Shown piece after piece: positions 40,264 to 49,030 of a DNA stretch of 64,000 nucleotides. Numbering within the stretch: the first letter of the stretch is position 1; every line of letters begins with the position of its first letter. Below the pieces are notes generated by a model. That model made no database searches and had not been told where the DNA came from. It saw nothing but the letters and a program-made list of their open reading frames with translations. The stretch covers positions 2,790,001 through 2,854,000 of the forward strand of contig NZ_CP020694.1 in the NCBI RefSeq assembly GCF_003611275.1, given 5' to 3'. The position numbers were made by a program, and so were the translations under genes. Origin of the DNA: Sulfitobacter sp. D7. Its GTDB lineage: Bacteria; Pseudomonadota; Alphaproteobacteria; Rhodobacterales; Rhodobacteraceae.

Positions 40264-40290
40264 TTAGCACTCAACCCTTGTGAGTGATAA
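40264..40290 (-). promoter_or_regulatory. CIRCE operator (HrcA binding site)
   Basis: TTAGCACTC, nine-base spacer, GAGTGATAA; one mismatch from the consensus TTAGCACTC-N9-GAGTGCTAA. It lies 68 bases upstream of groES, just downstream of the predicted -10 element, so HrcA bound here would block groESL transcription at normal temperature. Confidence 0.93.
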
Positions 40291-40296
40291 CGATGC

Positions 40297-40326
40297 ATAG
40301 CTAAGCAGCAGTCTGCGTTCTGTCAA
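40297..40326 (-). promoter_or_regulatory. Predicted groESL promoter
   Basis: Consensus -35 TTGACA (40326-40321) and a poor -10, TAGCTA at 17 bases or AGCTAT at 18, immediately upstream of the CIRCE element, so transcription would start within or next to the operator. No sigma-32 motif was seen here. Confidence 0.55.
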
Positions 40327-40362
40327 CAACGGCTTCGAAAAATTTTGCAGGGCCGGGAACTG

Positions 40363-41043
40363 TTAATCAGCACCCAAAACACGGTCCGCTGTGGCCACCG
40401 CTTCGGCCCCCGTTGGCGTTAGTCCGTATATGCCTTTGTCGACCTTTTCAAACCAACCGTAGTGGTCATCCCGCATCATGCGGGTTGCCGCCGAGACACC
40501 GGTTGCGCGGGCCACATGCGCGCCTTTGCTTGCGCCGGCTTCGAACAGATAGACCGCGATTTTCAACGCATCCTGACGGTAGGCGGTCACCAGCCCCGCG
40601 CGGGTCTGGCCGCCGTCGTTCGGATCCCCCTGCCGCCGGGCGAATTCGCGCAAAAGCATCGCCGCCCGTTTGGCATTCTTGCGCGGCGCATAGGGGCCGG
40701 GATCGCAATGCACCTCGACCAACCCATCCGACAGCCGCACGGTAATCAGCCCCAACCCCAGCCGCCGCGCCAGCGTGACGTTGTCCTTCACCGCCTTGGC
40801 AAAGCGTTTGCCCGGTTGCCGCGCAACGGCGAGGTAGACATCATCCGACACCTTCAGCCGCGCCAGACACTGATGGAACAGCGCCAGCGAAAAGCCGAGC
40901 TTCAGCTCAACCACCACCGGCGGCTCGGCCCCGCGCAGGGCCACCACATCTGCCGCGCCGACTTCGGCCTTCACCACATAGCCCTGATCCTCAAGGAAAG
41001 CCTTGATCGGCGGGTAAAGATCTGTTTCGCGCGGGTTGCTCAT
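40363..41043 (-). CDS. DUF2161-family PD-(D/E)XK-like protein
   Basis: A 226-residue protein of the DUF2161 family, proposed to have a restriction-endonuclease-like core. The possible active site is the EVGAADVVALRG aspartate followed by PVVVELKLGFS, giving a D...ExK pattern near residues 32-50. The second half (about 120-226) has a winged-helix-like tail, ending YGLTPTGAEAV. Whether it cuts DNA is unknown. It is a single gene, divergent from the MmcQ-like pseudogene. Confidence 0.82.
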   Translation of the reverse strand: MSNPRETDLYPPIKAFLEDQGYVVKAEVGAADVVALRGAEPPVVVELKLGFSLALFHQCLARLKVSDDVYLAVARQPGKRFAKAVKDNVTLARRLGLGLITVRLSDGLVEVHCDPGPYAPRKNAKRAAMLLREFARRQGDPNDGGQTRAGLVTAYRQDALKIAVYLFEAGASKGAHVARATGVSAATRMMRDDHYGWFEKVDKGIYGLTPTGAEAVATADRVLGAD

Positions 41044-41107
41044 GGCGCGCAACTTGCCCCATCGCGCGGCGCTATGCAAAGGGGCCGCGCGGCCTTAGAC
41101 TGACGCG

Positions 41108-41461
41108 ATGACCCGCGACGAATTCAACGCCTTCTGCGCCGCCCTGCCTCAGACATCCCACGTCGTGCAATGGGGCAATGCTGACGTCTGGAAAGTCGGC
41201 GGCAAGGTCTTTGCGATCTGCGGCTGAGCCGAGGATGCGTCCGCCTTTACTTTCAAGGTGACTGAACTGGGGTTTGAGGTGCTCTCCGACAGCCCCGGCT
41301 TGCGGCCCGCGCCCTATCTGGCTTCGCGCGGGCTTAAGTGGATACAGCATTACGCCGCGCCGGGGCTGAGCGATGACAGCCTGCGCGACCACATCCGCGC
41401 CTCTTATGACATGATCGTCGCCGCGCTCTCCAAAAAGAAGCGCGCGGAACTGGGGCTTTAG
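41108..41461 (+). pseudogene. MmcQ/YjbR-family gene interrupted by an in-frame TGA
   Basis: Translation from the ATG gives MTRDEFNAFCAALPQTSHVV and GGKVFAICG, then TGA at codon 40 (41225-41227), after which the same frame continues without a shift for 77 more codons, ending KKKRAELGL, the typical MmcQ/YjbR C terminus. Related proteins as I recall them carry tryptophan at the position of the TGA, so a single TGG to TGA change explains it. The family binds DNA in a double-wing fold, function unclear. Alternatives are a sequencing error, stop-codon readthrough, or reinitiation at the GTG at 41258. The absence of frameshifts suggests a recent event. Confidence 0.8.
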
Positions 41462-41560
41462 CCGCTGGCGCGCAATGCCGCATTGCAGCAGGCGCAGGTG
41501 ACAAGCCAATTGAACCTGTTATAAGGCCCGCAAATCCACCCGAACAGACAGGACCACCCC

Positions 41561-42481
41561 ATGACAACGCTTGTTTTTGGCCATAAATCCCCCGACACCG
41601 ACAGCACCGGCAGCCCGATCGTCTGGGCTTGGTATCTTAACGAGATTAAGGGCATCCCCGCCAAACCCGTTCTGCTGGGCGAGCCGAACACCGAAGCGCT
41701 GTTCATGCTCGACAAATGGAACCTCGATAAGCCGGAAATCCTGACCGCGCTTGAGGCCGACACCAAGGTTGTCATCGTCGACACCAACAACCCAGCCGAG
41801 CTGCCCGCCAACATCAACGAGGCCGACATCACCGGCATCATCGACCACCACCGTCTGGTGGCCGGGCTGGAAACACGCGGCCCGATTGAGATCAACATCC
41901 AGCCGCTTGCCTGCACGGCAACCATCATGTTCAAGATGATCGGCAAAGACTGGGCGCAAGCCCCGCGCGGCGTCAAAGCGGCTGCCTTGTCCTGCATCCT
42001 GTCTGACACGCTGGAATTCCGCAGCCCCACCACCACCCAAGAAGACCGCGCCATTGCCGAAGACATCGCGCAGGACTTGGGCGTCGACATCAGCGACTAC
42101 GCTGCAGAGATGTTCGCCGCGAAATCCGACGTTTCGTCCTTCAGCGAGGCGGAACTGCTGCGCATGGACAGCAAGGAATTCGACCTCGATGGCACCAACC
42201 TGCGCGTGAGCGTGCTGGAAACCACCTCCCCCGCACCGCTGCTGGAGCGCAAGGACGCGCTGATGGCTGAGATGCCGAAAGTGGCCGAGGCCGACGGTGC
42301 CGCGCAGGTGCTCTTGTTCATCGTCGATATCCTGAAAGAAGAGGCGACGCTGCTGGTGCCCAACGACATGGTCAAACATATCGCCGAGCAGAGCTTTGGC
42401 GCTGAGGTCTCGGGCGACACGGTCGTGCTGCCCGGCGTGATGAGCCGCAAAAAGCAGATCATCCCCAACCTCAAGATGTAA
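41561..42481 (+). CDS. ppaC: Manganese-dependent inorganic pyrophosphatase (family II)
   Basis: DHH-family pyrophosphatase of 306 residues, hydrolysing pyrophosphate with Mn2+ or Co2+. Metal-binding motifs are GHKSPDTDS (H8, D12, D14), VDTNNPAE near 74 and the DHH of IIDHHRLVAG (95-97); the C-terminal substrate arginine/lysine motif is SRKKQIIPNL. Family II enzymes are patchily distributed in proteobacteria. Monocistronic, about 100 bases after the MmcQ remnant. Confidence 0.95.
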   Translation: MTTLVFGHKSPDTDSTGSPIVWAWYLNEIKGIPAKPVLLGEPNTEALFMLDKWNLDKPEILTALEADTKVVIVDTNNPAELPANINEADITGIIDHHRLVAGLETRGPIEINIQPLACTATIMFKMIGKDWAQAPRGVKAAALSCILSDTLEFRSPTTTQEDRAIAEDIAQDLGVDISDYAAEMFAAKSDVSSFSEAELLRMDSKEFDLDGTNLRVSVLETTSPAPLLERKDALMAEMPKVAEADGAAQVLLFIVDILKEEATLLVPNDMVKHIAEQSFGAEVSGDTVVLPGVMSRKKQIIPNLKM

Positions 42482-42531
42482 GCCAATCGGGCGGGCCAAG
42501 TGCCCGCCCTCGCTTTTTGAAAGGCCGCCCC

Positions 42532-43404
42532 ATGACCCGCATTATTTCTGCCCTGCCCGACGTATTCGATCAATATGACGCGCTGTTCGTCGACCTCTGG
42601 GGCTGCGTGCATGACGGGCGCAAAGCGCTGCCCGATGCGGTGGCGGCCTTGCAGGCCTATCGCAAGACCGGCGGCAAGGTCGTGCTGGTCACCAACTCCC
42701 CCCGTCCGCGCACGGGCGTGGAGAAACAGTTGCAGCAGTTTGGCGTGCCAGAAGACGCATGGGACAGCATCGCCACCTCCGGCGATTCCGCGCGCTCTGC
42801 CATGTTCCGCGGTGCGGTGGGCGAAAAGGTCTGGTTCATCGGCCACCCCGGCGAGCGCAAGTTTTTCGAGCCGCTGGCGATCCTCGAAAACCCGGTAAAT
42901 GTAGAAACCGTTCCGCTGGCCGAGGCAGACGGCATCGTCTGCACCGGCCCGGTCGATCCGATGGCCGACCCCGAGATCATGCGCCCCGAGTTCGAACAGG
43001 CCATCGCCCGCGGCCTGAAACTGCTCTGCGCCAACCCCGATATCGTCGTGGACCGGGGCGAAGTGCGCGAATGGTGCGCCGGGGCACTGGCCGCACTCTA
43101 TACCGAGATGGGCGGCGAGAGCCTCTATTTCGGCAAGCCGCATGGCCCGATCTACGATCTCGCCCGCCGTCGCCTTGCCGCCCTTGAGGTCGACATCCCC
43201 GACAATCGCATCCTCGCCATCGGTGACGGCATCCTGACGGACGTCAAAGGCGCGATGGACGAAGGCATCGATTCGCTGTTCATCACCGGAGGACTGGCCG
43301 CCGCGGAAACCGCGACCACCGAGCAACCCGACGAAGACAAGCTCCGCGCCTATCTCGATCGCGAAGCCTCGGCCCCGACCTATGCAATCGGATTCCTGCG
43401 CTAA
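42532..43404 (+). CDS. HAD-superfamily subfamily IIA hydrolase (TIGR01459 type)
   Basis: A 290-residue phosphatase-like protein. Motif I is FVDLWGCVHDG (aspartate 21), motif II lies in LVTNSPRPR, the lysine motif in FGKPHGPIYD and motif IV in AIGDGILTDVKGA. The DLWG form of motif I is the mark of the TIGR01459 group, common in alphaproteobacteria and without a known substrate. GAAAGG precedes the ATG; a TTG five codons upstream is less likely. It follows ppaC by 50 bases and may share its transcript. Confidence 0.88.
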   Translation: MTRIISALPDVFDQYDALFVDLWGCVHDGRKALPDAVAALQAYRKTGGKVVLVTNSPRPRTGVEKQLQQFGVPEDAWDSIATSGDSARSAMFRGAVGEKVWFIGHPGERKFFEPLAILENPVNVETVPLAEADGIVCTGPVDPMADPEIMRPEFEQAIARGLKLLCANPDIVVDRGEVREWCAGALAALYTEMGGESLYFGKPHGPIYDLARRRLAALEVDIPDNRILAIGDGILTDVKGAMDEGIDSLFITGGLAAAETATTEQPDEDKLRAYLDREASAPTYAIGFLR

Positions 43405-43426
43405 CTCAGAAAAGGGCTTGATTTTC

Positions 43427-43452
43427 TGCAGCTGCAAAGTAATAAAGTTGCA
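43427..43452. promoter_or_regulatory. Palindromic TGCA-type candidate operator upstream of the MaoC gene
   Basis: TGCAGCTGCA is a perfect 10-base palindrome at 43427, and TGCAA...TTGCA repeats at 43433 and 43448 form a second, overlapping dyad with ten bases between the arms. The site is about 45 bases before the MaoC-type gene and could bind a repressor such as PhaR, whose sites I recall as TGCA-rich. That identification is tentative. Confidence 0.35.
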
Positions 43453-43494
43453 TCTTGATGCGCGAACGCGCCACTTTGTTACCAAGGAGCCGTC

Positions 43495-43938
43495 ATGTTG
43501 GACAATATGCCACGCGGGACGATCTGCATCGAAGACATCGAAATCGGGATGACACGCCATCTGCGTAAGGTCGTGACCGATACGGATATCGAGATGTTTG
43601 CGCAGGTCTCTACCGACCATAACCCAGTGCATCTGGATGACGATTACGCCCGCGACACGATCTTTGAAGGGCGCATTGCCCATGGGATGCTGACCGCCGG
43701 GCTGATCTCGGCGGTGATTGGTGAGCAGCTGCCCGGGCACGGCACGATTTACCTCGGGCAATCGCTCAAGTTCCTTGGCCCCGTGCGCCCCGGCGACATG
43801 GTGCTGGCCGAAGTCACCGTGACCGACATGGACATCGCCAAACGTCGCGTAAAAATGGACTGCCGCTGTTCGGTCGATGGCAAACCGGTGCTCGCCGGTG
43901 AGGCCACGGTGCTTGCCCCCTCGGCCAAGCTGGACTGA
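43495..43938 (+). CDS. MaoC-type (R)-specific enoyl-CoA hydratase
   Basis: Hot-dog fold hydratase of 147 residues, resembling PhaJ, which supplies (R)-3-hydroxyacyl-CoA. The hydratase 2 motif is complete: FAQVSTDHNPVHLDDDYA with the catalytic aspartate and histidine, then IFEGRIAHGML. AAGGAG precedes the ATG. Monocistronic. It may link fatty-acid oxidation to polyhydroxyalkanoate synthesis, but no pha genes are in view. Confidence 0.9.
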   Translation: MLDNMPRGTICIEDIEIGMTRHLRKVVTDTDIEMFAQVSTDHNPVHLDDDYARDTIFEGRIAHGMLTAGLISAVIGEQLPGHGTIYLGQSLKFLGPVRPGDMVLAEVTVTDMDIAKRRVKMDCRCSVDGKPVLAGEATVLAPSAKLD

Positions 43939-43999
43939 GGGGACGGTTTCGCGGCCTGAGCATCTTGCCCTTGCGCCGCCGCGCAGCTAGGCAAGGCAC

Positions 44000-44932
44000 A
44001 TGCGGATCATCCGAGATTATCAATTCGTCGACCTTGCAGATCGCGGTGCCACCGCTGCGATTGGCAATTTTGATGGCGTGCACCTTGGCCACCGGTCGGT
44101 GATCGAACTTGCACAGAGTGCCGCCCCCGATGCGCCCCTCGGCGTCGTCACCTTCGAGCCGCATCCCCGCGAATATTTCGCCCCCGATGCCCCGCCCTTC
44201 CGCCTGATGGGCCGCGAATCCCGCGCGCATCGGCTGGAAAAGATCGGCGTTAAGCGGCTCTATGAGCTGGCATTCAACAGCACACTGGCCAGCCTGAGCC
44301 CCGAGGCATTCGCCCGCGACGTGCTCCACGACGGGCTGGGGCTGGCGCATGTGGTTGTGGGCGCTGACTTCTGCTTTGGGAAGGGCCGCGCGGGCACGGC
44401 GGAAGATCTCGCCCGTTTCGGCGCGCAATATGGTTTCGGCGTCACCATCGCCCCGCTGATGGAGCGCGATGACCTCACCGTGTCCTCAACCGCGATCCGC
44501 GAAGCGCTGACCCGTGGTGAAACCCGCGAAGCGGCGGCGATGCTGGGTCACTGGCACCGCATCGACGGACCGGTGATCTCGGGCGAGCAGCGCGGGCGCG
44601 AGTTGGGCTTTCCTACCGCGAACATGTCGATTGACGGGCTGCACCCGCCTGCCTTTGGTGTCTATGCCGTGTTGGTGGATGTGCTCGCGGGGCCGCATAA
44701 GGGCGGCTATCACGGTGCGGCCAGCATTGGTGTGCGGCCCATGTTCGGTGAGAACAAAGCCAACCTGGAAACCTATCTCTTTGACTTCAAAGGTGATCTC
44801 TACGGCGCACCGCTTTCTGTCGGGCTGGTCGAACACCTGCGCGGCGAAGAAAAGTTTGACAGCCTCGACGCGCTGATCACCCAGATGGGGGCCGACTGCG
44901 ACCGCGCTCGAACCATTCTGGCGGCGCTATGA
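44000..44932 (+). CDS. ribF: Bifunctional riboflavin kinase/FAD synthetase
   Basis: A 310-residue enzyme producing FMN and then FAD. The N-terminal nucleotidyltransferase domain has IGNFDGVHLGH and, near residue 158, VSSTAIREAL; the C-terminal flavokinase domain has GRELGFPTANM and GAASIGVRPMFGE. Length is standard. Its stop codon overlaps the next start as ATGA, coupling it to the cysteine-cluster gene and then ltaE. Confidence 0.97.
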   Translation: MRIIRDYQFVDLADRGATAAIGNFDGVHLGHRSVIELAQSAAPDAPLGVVTFEPHPREYFAPDAPPFRLMGRESRAHRLEKIGVKRLYELAFNSTLASLSPEAFARDVLHDGLGLAHVVVGADFCFGKGRAGTAEDLARFGAQYGFGVTIAPLMERDDLTVSSTAIREALTRGETREAAAMLGHWHRIDGPVISGEQRGRELGFPTANMSIDGLHPPAFGVYAVLVDVLAGPHKGGYHGAASIGVRPMFGENKANLETYLFDFKGDLYGAPLSVGLVEHLRGEEKFDSLDALITQMGADCDRARTILAAL

Positions 44933-45399
44933 GCGATCCGATACCCCGCAAGGGCCTGACCCCGAAATTCTGGGAGAAGAAGCCGCTCAAAGAGATGTCG
45001 CAGACCGAATGGGAGGCGCTCTGCGATGGCTGCGGTAAATGCTGCCTGAACAAGCTAGAAGACGAAGACAGCGGCGAAGTGGCCCTGACCCGCGTCGCCT
45101 GCCGCCTGCTTGATGATAGCACCTGCCGCTGTGTGCATTACGAAAACCGGCACGAGTTCGTGCCCGACTGCATCGTGCTGCGCCCCGATAACCTCGATAC
45201 CCACGCCTATTGGATGCCCCAGACCTGCGCTTACCGCCTCCTGTGGGAGGGCAAGCCCCTGCCCGAATGGCACCCCCTGCTGACCGGCACTCCCGACAGC
45301 GTCCATGACGCCGGGGTCAGCGTGCAATTTGATACCGTATCCGAATTTGATACCCCGTTCGAAGAATGGGAAGACCATATTATCGAGGAGCCCACCTGA
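44929..45399 (+). CDS. YcgN-family cysteine-cluster protein (UPF0260)
   Basis: A 156-residue protein with conserved cysteines in LCDGCGKCCLNKLED near residue 28 and further CxxC-like positions (CRLLDDSTCRC, PQTCAYRLL), a pattern suggesting a metal or iron-sulfur site. The family is widely conserved among proteobacteria; function unknown. It overlaps ribF by four bases and its TGA overlaps the ltaE ATG by one base, so the three form one operon. Confidence 0.9.
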   Translation: MSDPIPRKGLTPKFWEKKPLKEMSQTEWEALCDGCGKCCLNKLEDEDSGEVALTRVACRLLDDSTCRCVHYENRHEFVPDCIVLRPDNLDTHAYWMPQTCAYRLLWEGKPLPEWHPLLTGTPDSVHDAGVSVQFDTVSEFDTPFEEWEDHIIEEPT

Positions 45400-46433
45400 T
45401 GTTTTTCGCCTCTGACAACGCTGGCCCCGTCCACCCCAAGGTGATGGAGCGCGTGATCGCGGCCAATAGCGACTACGCCATGCCCTACGGCAAAGACCCG
45501 ATCATGGATGAGGTGCGCGCGCAGATTCGCGAACAGTTTGAGGCACCTGAGGCGGAGGTCTACCTCGTCGCCACCGGCACCGCGGCCAATGCGCTGGCGC
45601 TGGCCTGCTATACCCAGCCGTGGCAGACGATCTTTTGCTCCAAGGTCGCGCATATCGAAGAGGATGAGTGCAACGCGCCGGAGTTCTACGCAGGTGCGGC
45701 CAAGCTGACACTGGTAGAGACCGACGACAAGATGTCCCCCGACGCCCTGCGCCGCGCCATCGTCGCGCGGGCGGCGGGCGATGTGCACACGCCGCAACGC
45801 GGCCCGGTGTCGATCACGCAGGTGACGGAACGCGGCGGGGTGCATAGCCTTGAAGAATTGCAGGCGCTGACAGCGGTGGCCAAGGAATACGACCTGCCCG
45901 TGCATATGGACGGCGCGCGGTTTGCCAATGCGCTGGTGGCTCTGGGCTGCACCCCGGCTGAGATGACGTGGAGATCGGGCGTTGATGTGGTCAGCTTCGG
46001 CGGCACCAAGAACGGCTGCATGGGGGTCGAGGCGGTGGTCTTTTTCGACCCCAAAAAAGCATGGGAATTCGAGCTGCGCCGCAAGCGCGGGGCGCATCTG
46101 TTTTCCAAACACCGCTTTCTGTCGGCGCAGATGGCGGGCTACCTTGCGGATGGGGCTTGGCTGGAAACGGCCAAGACGGCCAACGCAAATGCGGCGCATC
46201 TGGCCCAAGGGCTGCGCAAAGCGGGGGCGGAATTCCTACATGAGCCTGCGGCAAACATGATCTTTGCCCGCTTCCCCCGCGCCATTCACCGCAAGTTGCA
46301 TGACGCAGGCGCGCGCTATTACCTTTGGGATGGCACGCTGGACGGCGATGGTAACGAGATGCTGGCCGCGCGGATGGTCTGCGACTGGTCGATCAGCCGT
46401 GACCAGATCGACCAGTTCCTAAGCCACTTCTAA
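45399..46433 (+). CDS. ltaE: Low-specificity L-threonine aldolase
   Basis: PLP enzyme of 344 residues that cleaves threonine and allo-threonine to glycine and acetaldehyde. The PLP lysine is K204 in SFGGTKNGCMG, the ring-contacting aspartate D171 in HMDGARFAN, and FASDNAGPVHPKV is the family N terminus. The start overlaps the previous TGA by one base. Last gene of the ribF operon; its stop lies four bases from the end of the convergent hydrolase gene. Confidence 0.93.
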   Translation: MFFASDNAGPVHPKVMERVIAANSDYAMPYGKDPIMDEVRAQIREQFEAPEAEVYLVATGTAANALALACYTQPWQTIFCSKVAHIEEDECNAPEFYAGAAKLTLVETDDKMSPDALRRAIVARAAGDVHTPQRGPVSITQVTERGGVHSLEELQALTAVAKEYDLPVHMDGARFANALVALGCTPAEMTWRSGVDVVSFGGTKNGCMGVEAVVFFDPKKAWEFELRRKRGAHLFSKHRFLSAQMAGYLADGAWLETAKTANANAAHLAQGLRKAGAEFLHEPAANMIFARFPRAIHRKLHDAGARYYLWDGTLDGDGNEMLAARMVCDWSISRDQIDQFLSHF

Positions 46434-46437
46434 GCAG

Positions 46438-47235
46438 TCACGCCAGCGGCACGTCGTTCAGGAAATCGCGTATCGCTTCGGCGACTTCGGCGGGGTGCGT
46501 GATCGGCACCATATGCCCTGCCCCGTCGACTGAAACCCGCCGCGCGTTCGGCAGACGGCGCATCAGCGACGCATTGATCGCATGCGCCGCTTTGGGCGAC
46601 CCGCTCCCCTCCACCAGCAGTGCGGGCATTGACGCGCGGTCGAACATGCCCGGCGCCAGCAACCCGGCGCTGTCCTCTCCGAGGAAGGGCGAAGAGGCGG
46701 GGATGAAACCGATCCGATCCACCATATAGGCGCGGGTCGGTTCGGGAATTTGGTCCCATTTCGTGCCATCGCCCCAGACCCGGTTGAACAGCCGTGCAGC
46801 GGTCTCCTTGTCGCCCTCGGCCAAGGCGGCCTCAAATGCCGCGTTCTGTTCATTGTATTCAGCCATCGCGTCAGGATCGTCCTGCTTGGCAGCGGCGAAA
46901 TACACTGGCTCAATCAGGGTAATGCTGCGCACCAATTCGGGGTGCTCGATCGCCAGCCGCAGCGCGACCGTCGCACCAAAGGAATGGCCAATCAGATCCA
47001 TCGGCGCTTCGAGCAAGCTGAGCGCCATGTCGGTTGCTACGTCGTGGATATTGCCCTGCCCGTCCCAATCGCCGGACCGCCCGTGCATCGGCAGATCGAA
47101 GGCCCGCAGGGTCAGCTCGTCCGATAGGGCAGCCCCAACGCCCCGCCACGCACCGGAGTGCGCAAGCGAGCAATGGATCGCCAAGGCCGGGCGCGGGCCG
47201 TGACCGAAACGGCGCGCGTTGACCTCTGGGATCAC
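46438..47235 (-). CDS. Alpha/beta hydrolase
   Basis: A cytosolic serine hydrolase of 265 residues: AIHCSLAHSGAW near residue 19 as oxyanion region, nucleophile elbow GHSFGA with serine 85, an acidic residue after the LLVEGSGSPKA strand, and histidine in GAGHMVPITHP. Substrate unknown. Its start overlaps by four bases the end of the upstream isomerase gene, so the two are co-translated and may act on the same aromatic or xenobiotic compound. Confidence 0.87.
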   Translation of the reverse strand: MIPEVNARRFGHGPRPALAIHCSLAHSGAWRGVGAALSDELTLRAFDLPMHGRSGDWDGQGNIHDVATDMALSLLEAPMDLIGHSFGATVALRLAIEHPELVRSITLIEPVYFAAAKQDDPDAMAEYNEQNAAFEAALAEGDKETAARLFNRVWGDGTKWDQIPEPTRAYMVDRIGFIPASSPFLGEDSAGLLAPGMFDRASMPALLVEGSGSPKAAHAINASLMRRLPNARRVSVDGAGHMVPITHPAEVAEAIRDFLNDVPLA

Positions 47236-47828
47236 AGCTTGCCCCCGAGGTGCAGATCAAGGTCTTCCAAACGGTCCTGTCCCCAGAACCGCTGATCCCC
47301 AACGATATAGAAGGGGGCGCCAAAGACACCTTGAGTGACGGCTTCCTCAAGGTTGGCGGCATAGGTCTCGGCCCCCTGCAGCAAGCCGCTGTTCGCCAGA
47401 TCGGGGTCAAAACCGGCCTCTTCCAAACAGGCCCGGACCACATCGTCATGGCCGATGTCCTTTTCTTCGGCCCAGACGGCGCGGGTGATGGCATGGGTCA
47501 GCTTGCCCAGATCACCGCCCCCGGCATTCTGCGCGGCGATCACCGCATAGGCCGCAGGCGCGCCGTTGGTGGGCCAATGCGCGGGCTTGAGGTTGAAGGG
47601 CAGACCCAGCTTGCGCGCCTGACGCGGCAGGTCTTGCGCGCGGTACTCATTGCGGCTGGGGTGACGCTCTGCCGGGGGCATGCCGCCGGTGCGCGGGAAG
47701 GCCGCGATAATGTCGAAAGGCTTGTACACGATCTCAGCACCGTGCTTTTCGGCGATCTCCTCAAGCCGATTCCCGGCGAGGTAGCAATAGGGTGACAGGG
47801 TCGCGAAAAAATAGTCGATCCGGGCCAT
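47232..47828 (-). CDS. 2-hydroxychromene-2-carboxylate isomerase-like (DsbA/kappa-GST family)
   Basis: A thioredoxin-fold protein of 198 residues, related to the glutathione-dependent isomerase of naphthalene degradation and to kappa GSTs. It opens IDYFFATLSPYCYLAGNRL, has KPFDIIAAFPRTGG and PSRNEYRAQDL, and ends VFGAPFYIVGDQRFWGQDRL, all characteristic. Start at the ATG after AAGGAG. It heads a two-gene unit with the hydrolase. The physiological substrate is unlikely to be naphthalene. Confidence 0.9.
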   Translation of the reverse strand: MARIDYFFATLSPYCYLAGNRLEEIAEKHGAEIVYKPFDIIAAFPRTGGMPPAERHPSRNEYRAQDLPRQARKLGLPFNLKPAHWPTNGAPAAYAVIAAQNAGGGDLGKLTHAITRAVWAEEKDIGHDDVVRACLEEAGFDPDLANSGLLQGAETYAANLEEAVTQGVFGAPFYIVGDQRFWGQDRLEDLDLHLGGKL

Positions 47829-47930
47829 TTGGCTCTCCTTCGGGGGCGGTGCAGCTTTGCCCGACCGTAAGCGCATGCTAAGCGGTGTCAACGTCACGAA
47901 TCTGCAACCTACCGCTGCCCCGGAGCCCCT

Positions 47931-48950
47931 ATGCCACGCACTTCAGAACCAAAACTGATCTCAGGCAATGCCAATATGCCGCTTGCCAAGGCCATCGCGC
48001 GGCGCATGTCGCTGCATCGCGGCGTTAACGTGGGGCTCGTCGATGCGCGGGTCGAACGGTTCAACGACGGCGAGATTTTCGTCGAAGTTTATGAGAACGT
48101 GCGCGGCGAGGATATGTTCATCATCCAGCCCACGTCGAACCCCGCGAACGACAACCTAATGGAACTGATGATCATGGCCGACGCGCTGCGCCGGTCCTCG
48201 GCGGCGCGTGTGACGGCCGTTTTGCCCTACTTCGGCTATGCCCGTCAGGACCGCCGCACCAAAGCTCGGACGCCGATCACCGCCAAGATGGTCGCCAATA
48301 TGCTGACCGGCAGCGGCATTGAGCGGATCCTGACGATGGACCTGCACGCGGCACAGATTCAGGGCTTCTTCGACATCCCGGTCGACAACCTCTACGCCTC
48401 CCCGATCTTTGCACTGGATATCAAAGACGCCTTCAAAGACCGGATGGATGAGCTGATGGTCGTCAGCCCCGACGTTGGCGGCGTGGCCCGTGCGCGTGAA
48501 CTGGCCAAGCGGATCAACTCGCCCCTGTCGATCGTCGACAAACGCCGCGAGAAGGCGGGCGAAGTGGCTGAAATGACCGTGATCGGCGACGTGAAAGGCA
48601 AGACCTGCCTGATCGTAGACGACATCTGCGACACGGCTGGCACGCTGTGCAAAGCTGCCGAAGTCCTGCTAGAAAATGGGGCGAAGGAAGTACACTCCTA
48701 CATCACCCACGGTGTCATGTCCGGCCCTGCGGTTGAGCGGGTCGAGAACTCGGTCATGAAATCGCTGGTCATCACCGACAGCATCGCGCCGACCCCTGCG
48801 ATCAAGAAAGCGCCGAACATCCGCATCGTCCCGACCGCGCCGATGTTTGCCCAAGCGATCTTGAACATCTGGAACGGCACCTCGGTCTCTTCTCTGTTCG
48901 AGGCGGAAACGCTGGGCCCGATCTATGACGGGATGTACGCGGCAAGCTAG
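47931..48950 (+). CDS. prs: Ribose-phosphate pyrophosphokinase
   Basis: Makes PRPP from ribose 5-phosphate and ATP for purine, pyrimidine, histidine, tryptophan and NAD synthesis. The 339-residue protein has [11 protein letters not shown] near the N terminus, [19 protein letters not shown] as the ATP-binding region, and the PRPP-binding motif [14 protein letters not shown]. The N terminus is some 10-15 residues longer than the enterobacterial enzyme, as in other alphaproteobacteria. Monocistronic. Confidence 0.97.
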   Translation: MPRTSEPKLISGNANMPLAKAIARRMSLHRGVNVGLVDARVERFNDGEIFVEVYENVRGEDMFIIQPTSNPANDNLMELMIMADALRRSSAARVTAVLPYFGYARQDRRTKARTPITAKMVANMLTGSGIERILTMDLHAAQIQGFFDIPVDNLYASPIFALDIKDAFKDRMDELMVVSPDVGGVARARELAKRINSPLSIVDKRREKAGEVAEMTVIGDVKGKTCLIVDDICDTAGTLCKAAEVLLENGAKEVHSYITHGVMSGPAVERVENSVMKSLVITDSIAPTPAIKKAPNIRIVPTAPMFAQAILNIWNGTSVSSLFEAETLGPIYDGMYAAS

Positions 48951-49030
48951 GCCGCAGACTGTGATCTAGGGCTGGCCTCCGCGGGCCGCCCTCCCTCTGC
49001 TGGGCCGCTCTCTCTCACCGAGCGATGCAC

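Noticed and set aside
41225..41227. TGA as selenocysteine
   Set aside because: Homologues as I recall have tryptophan here, no selenocysteine-type motif surrounds it, and I see no SECIS-like hairpin immediately downstream.
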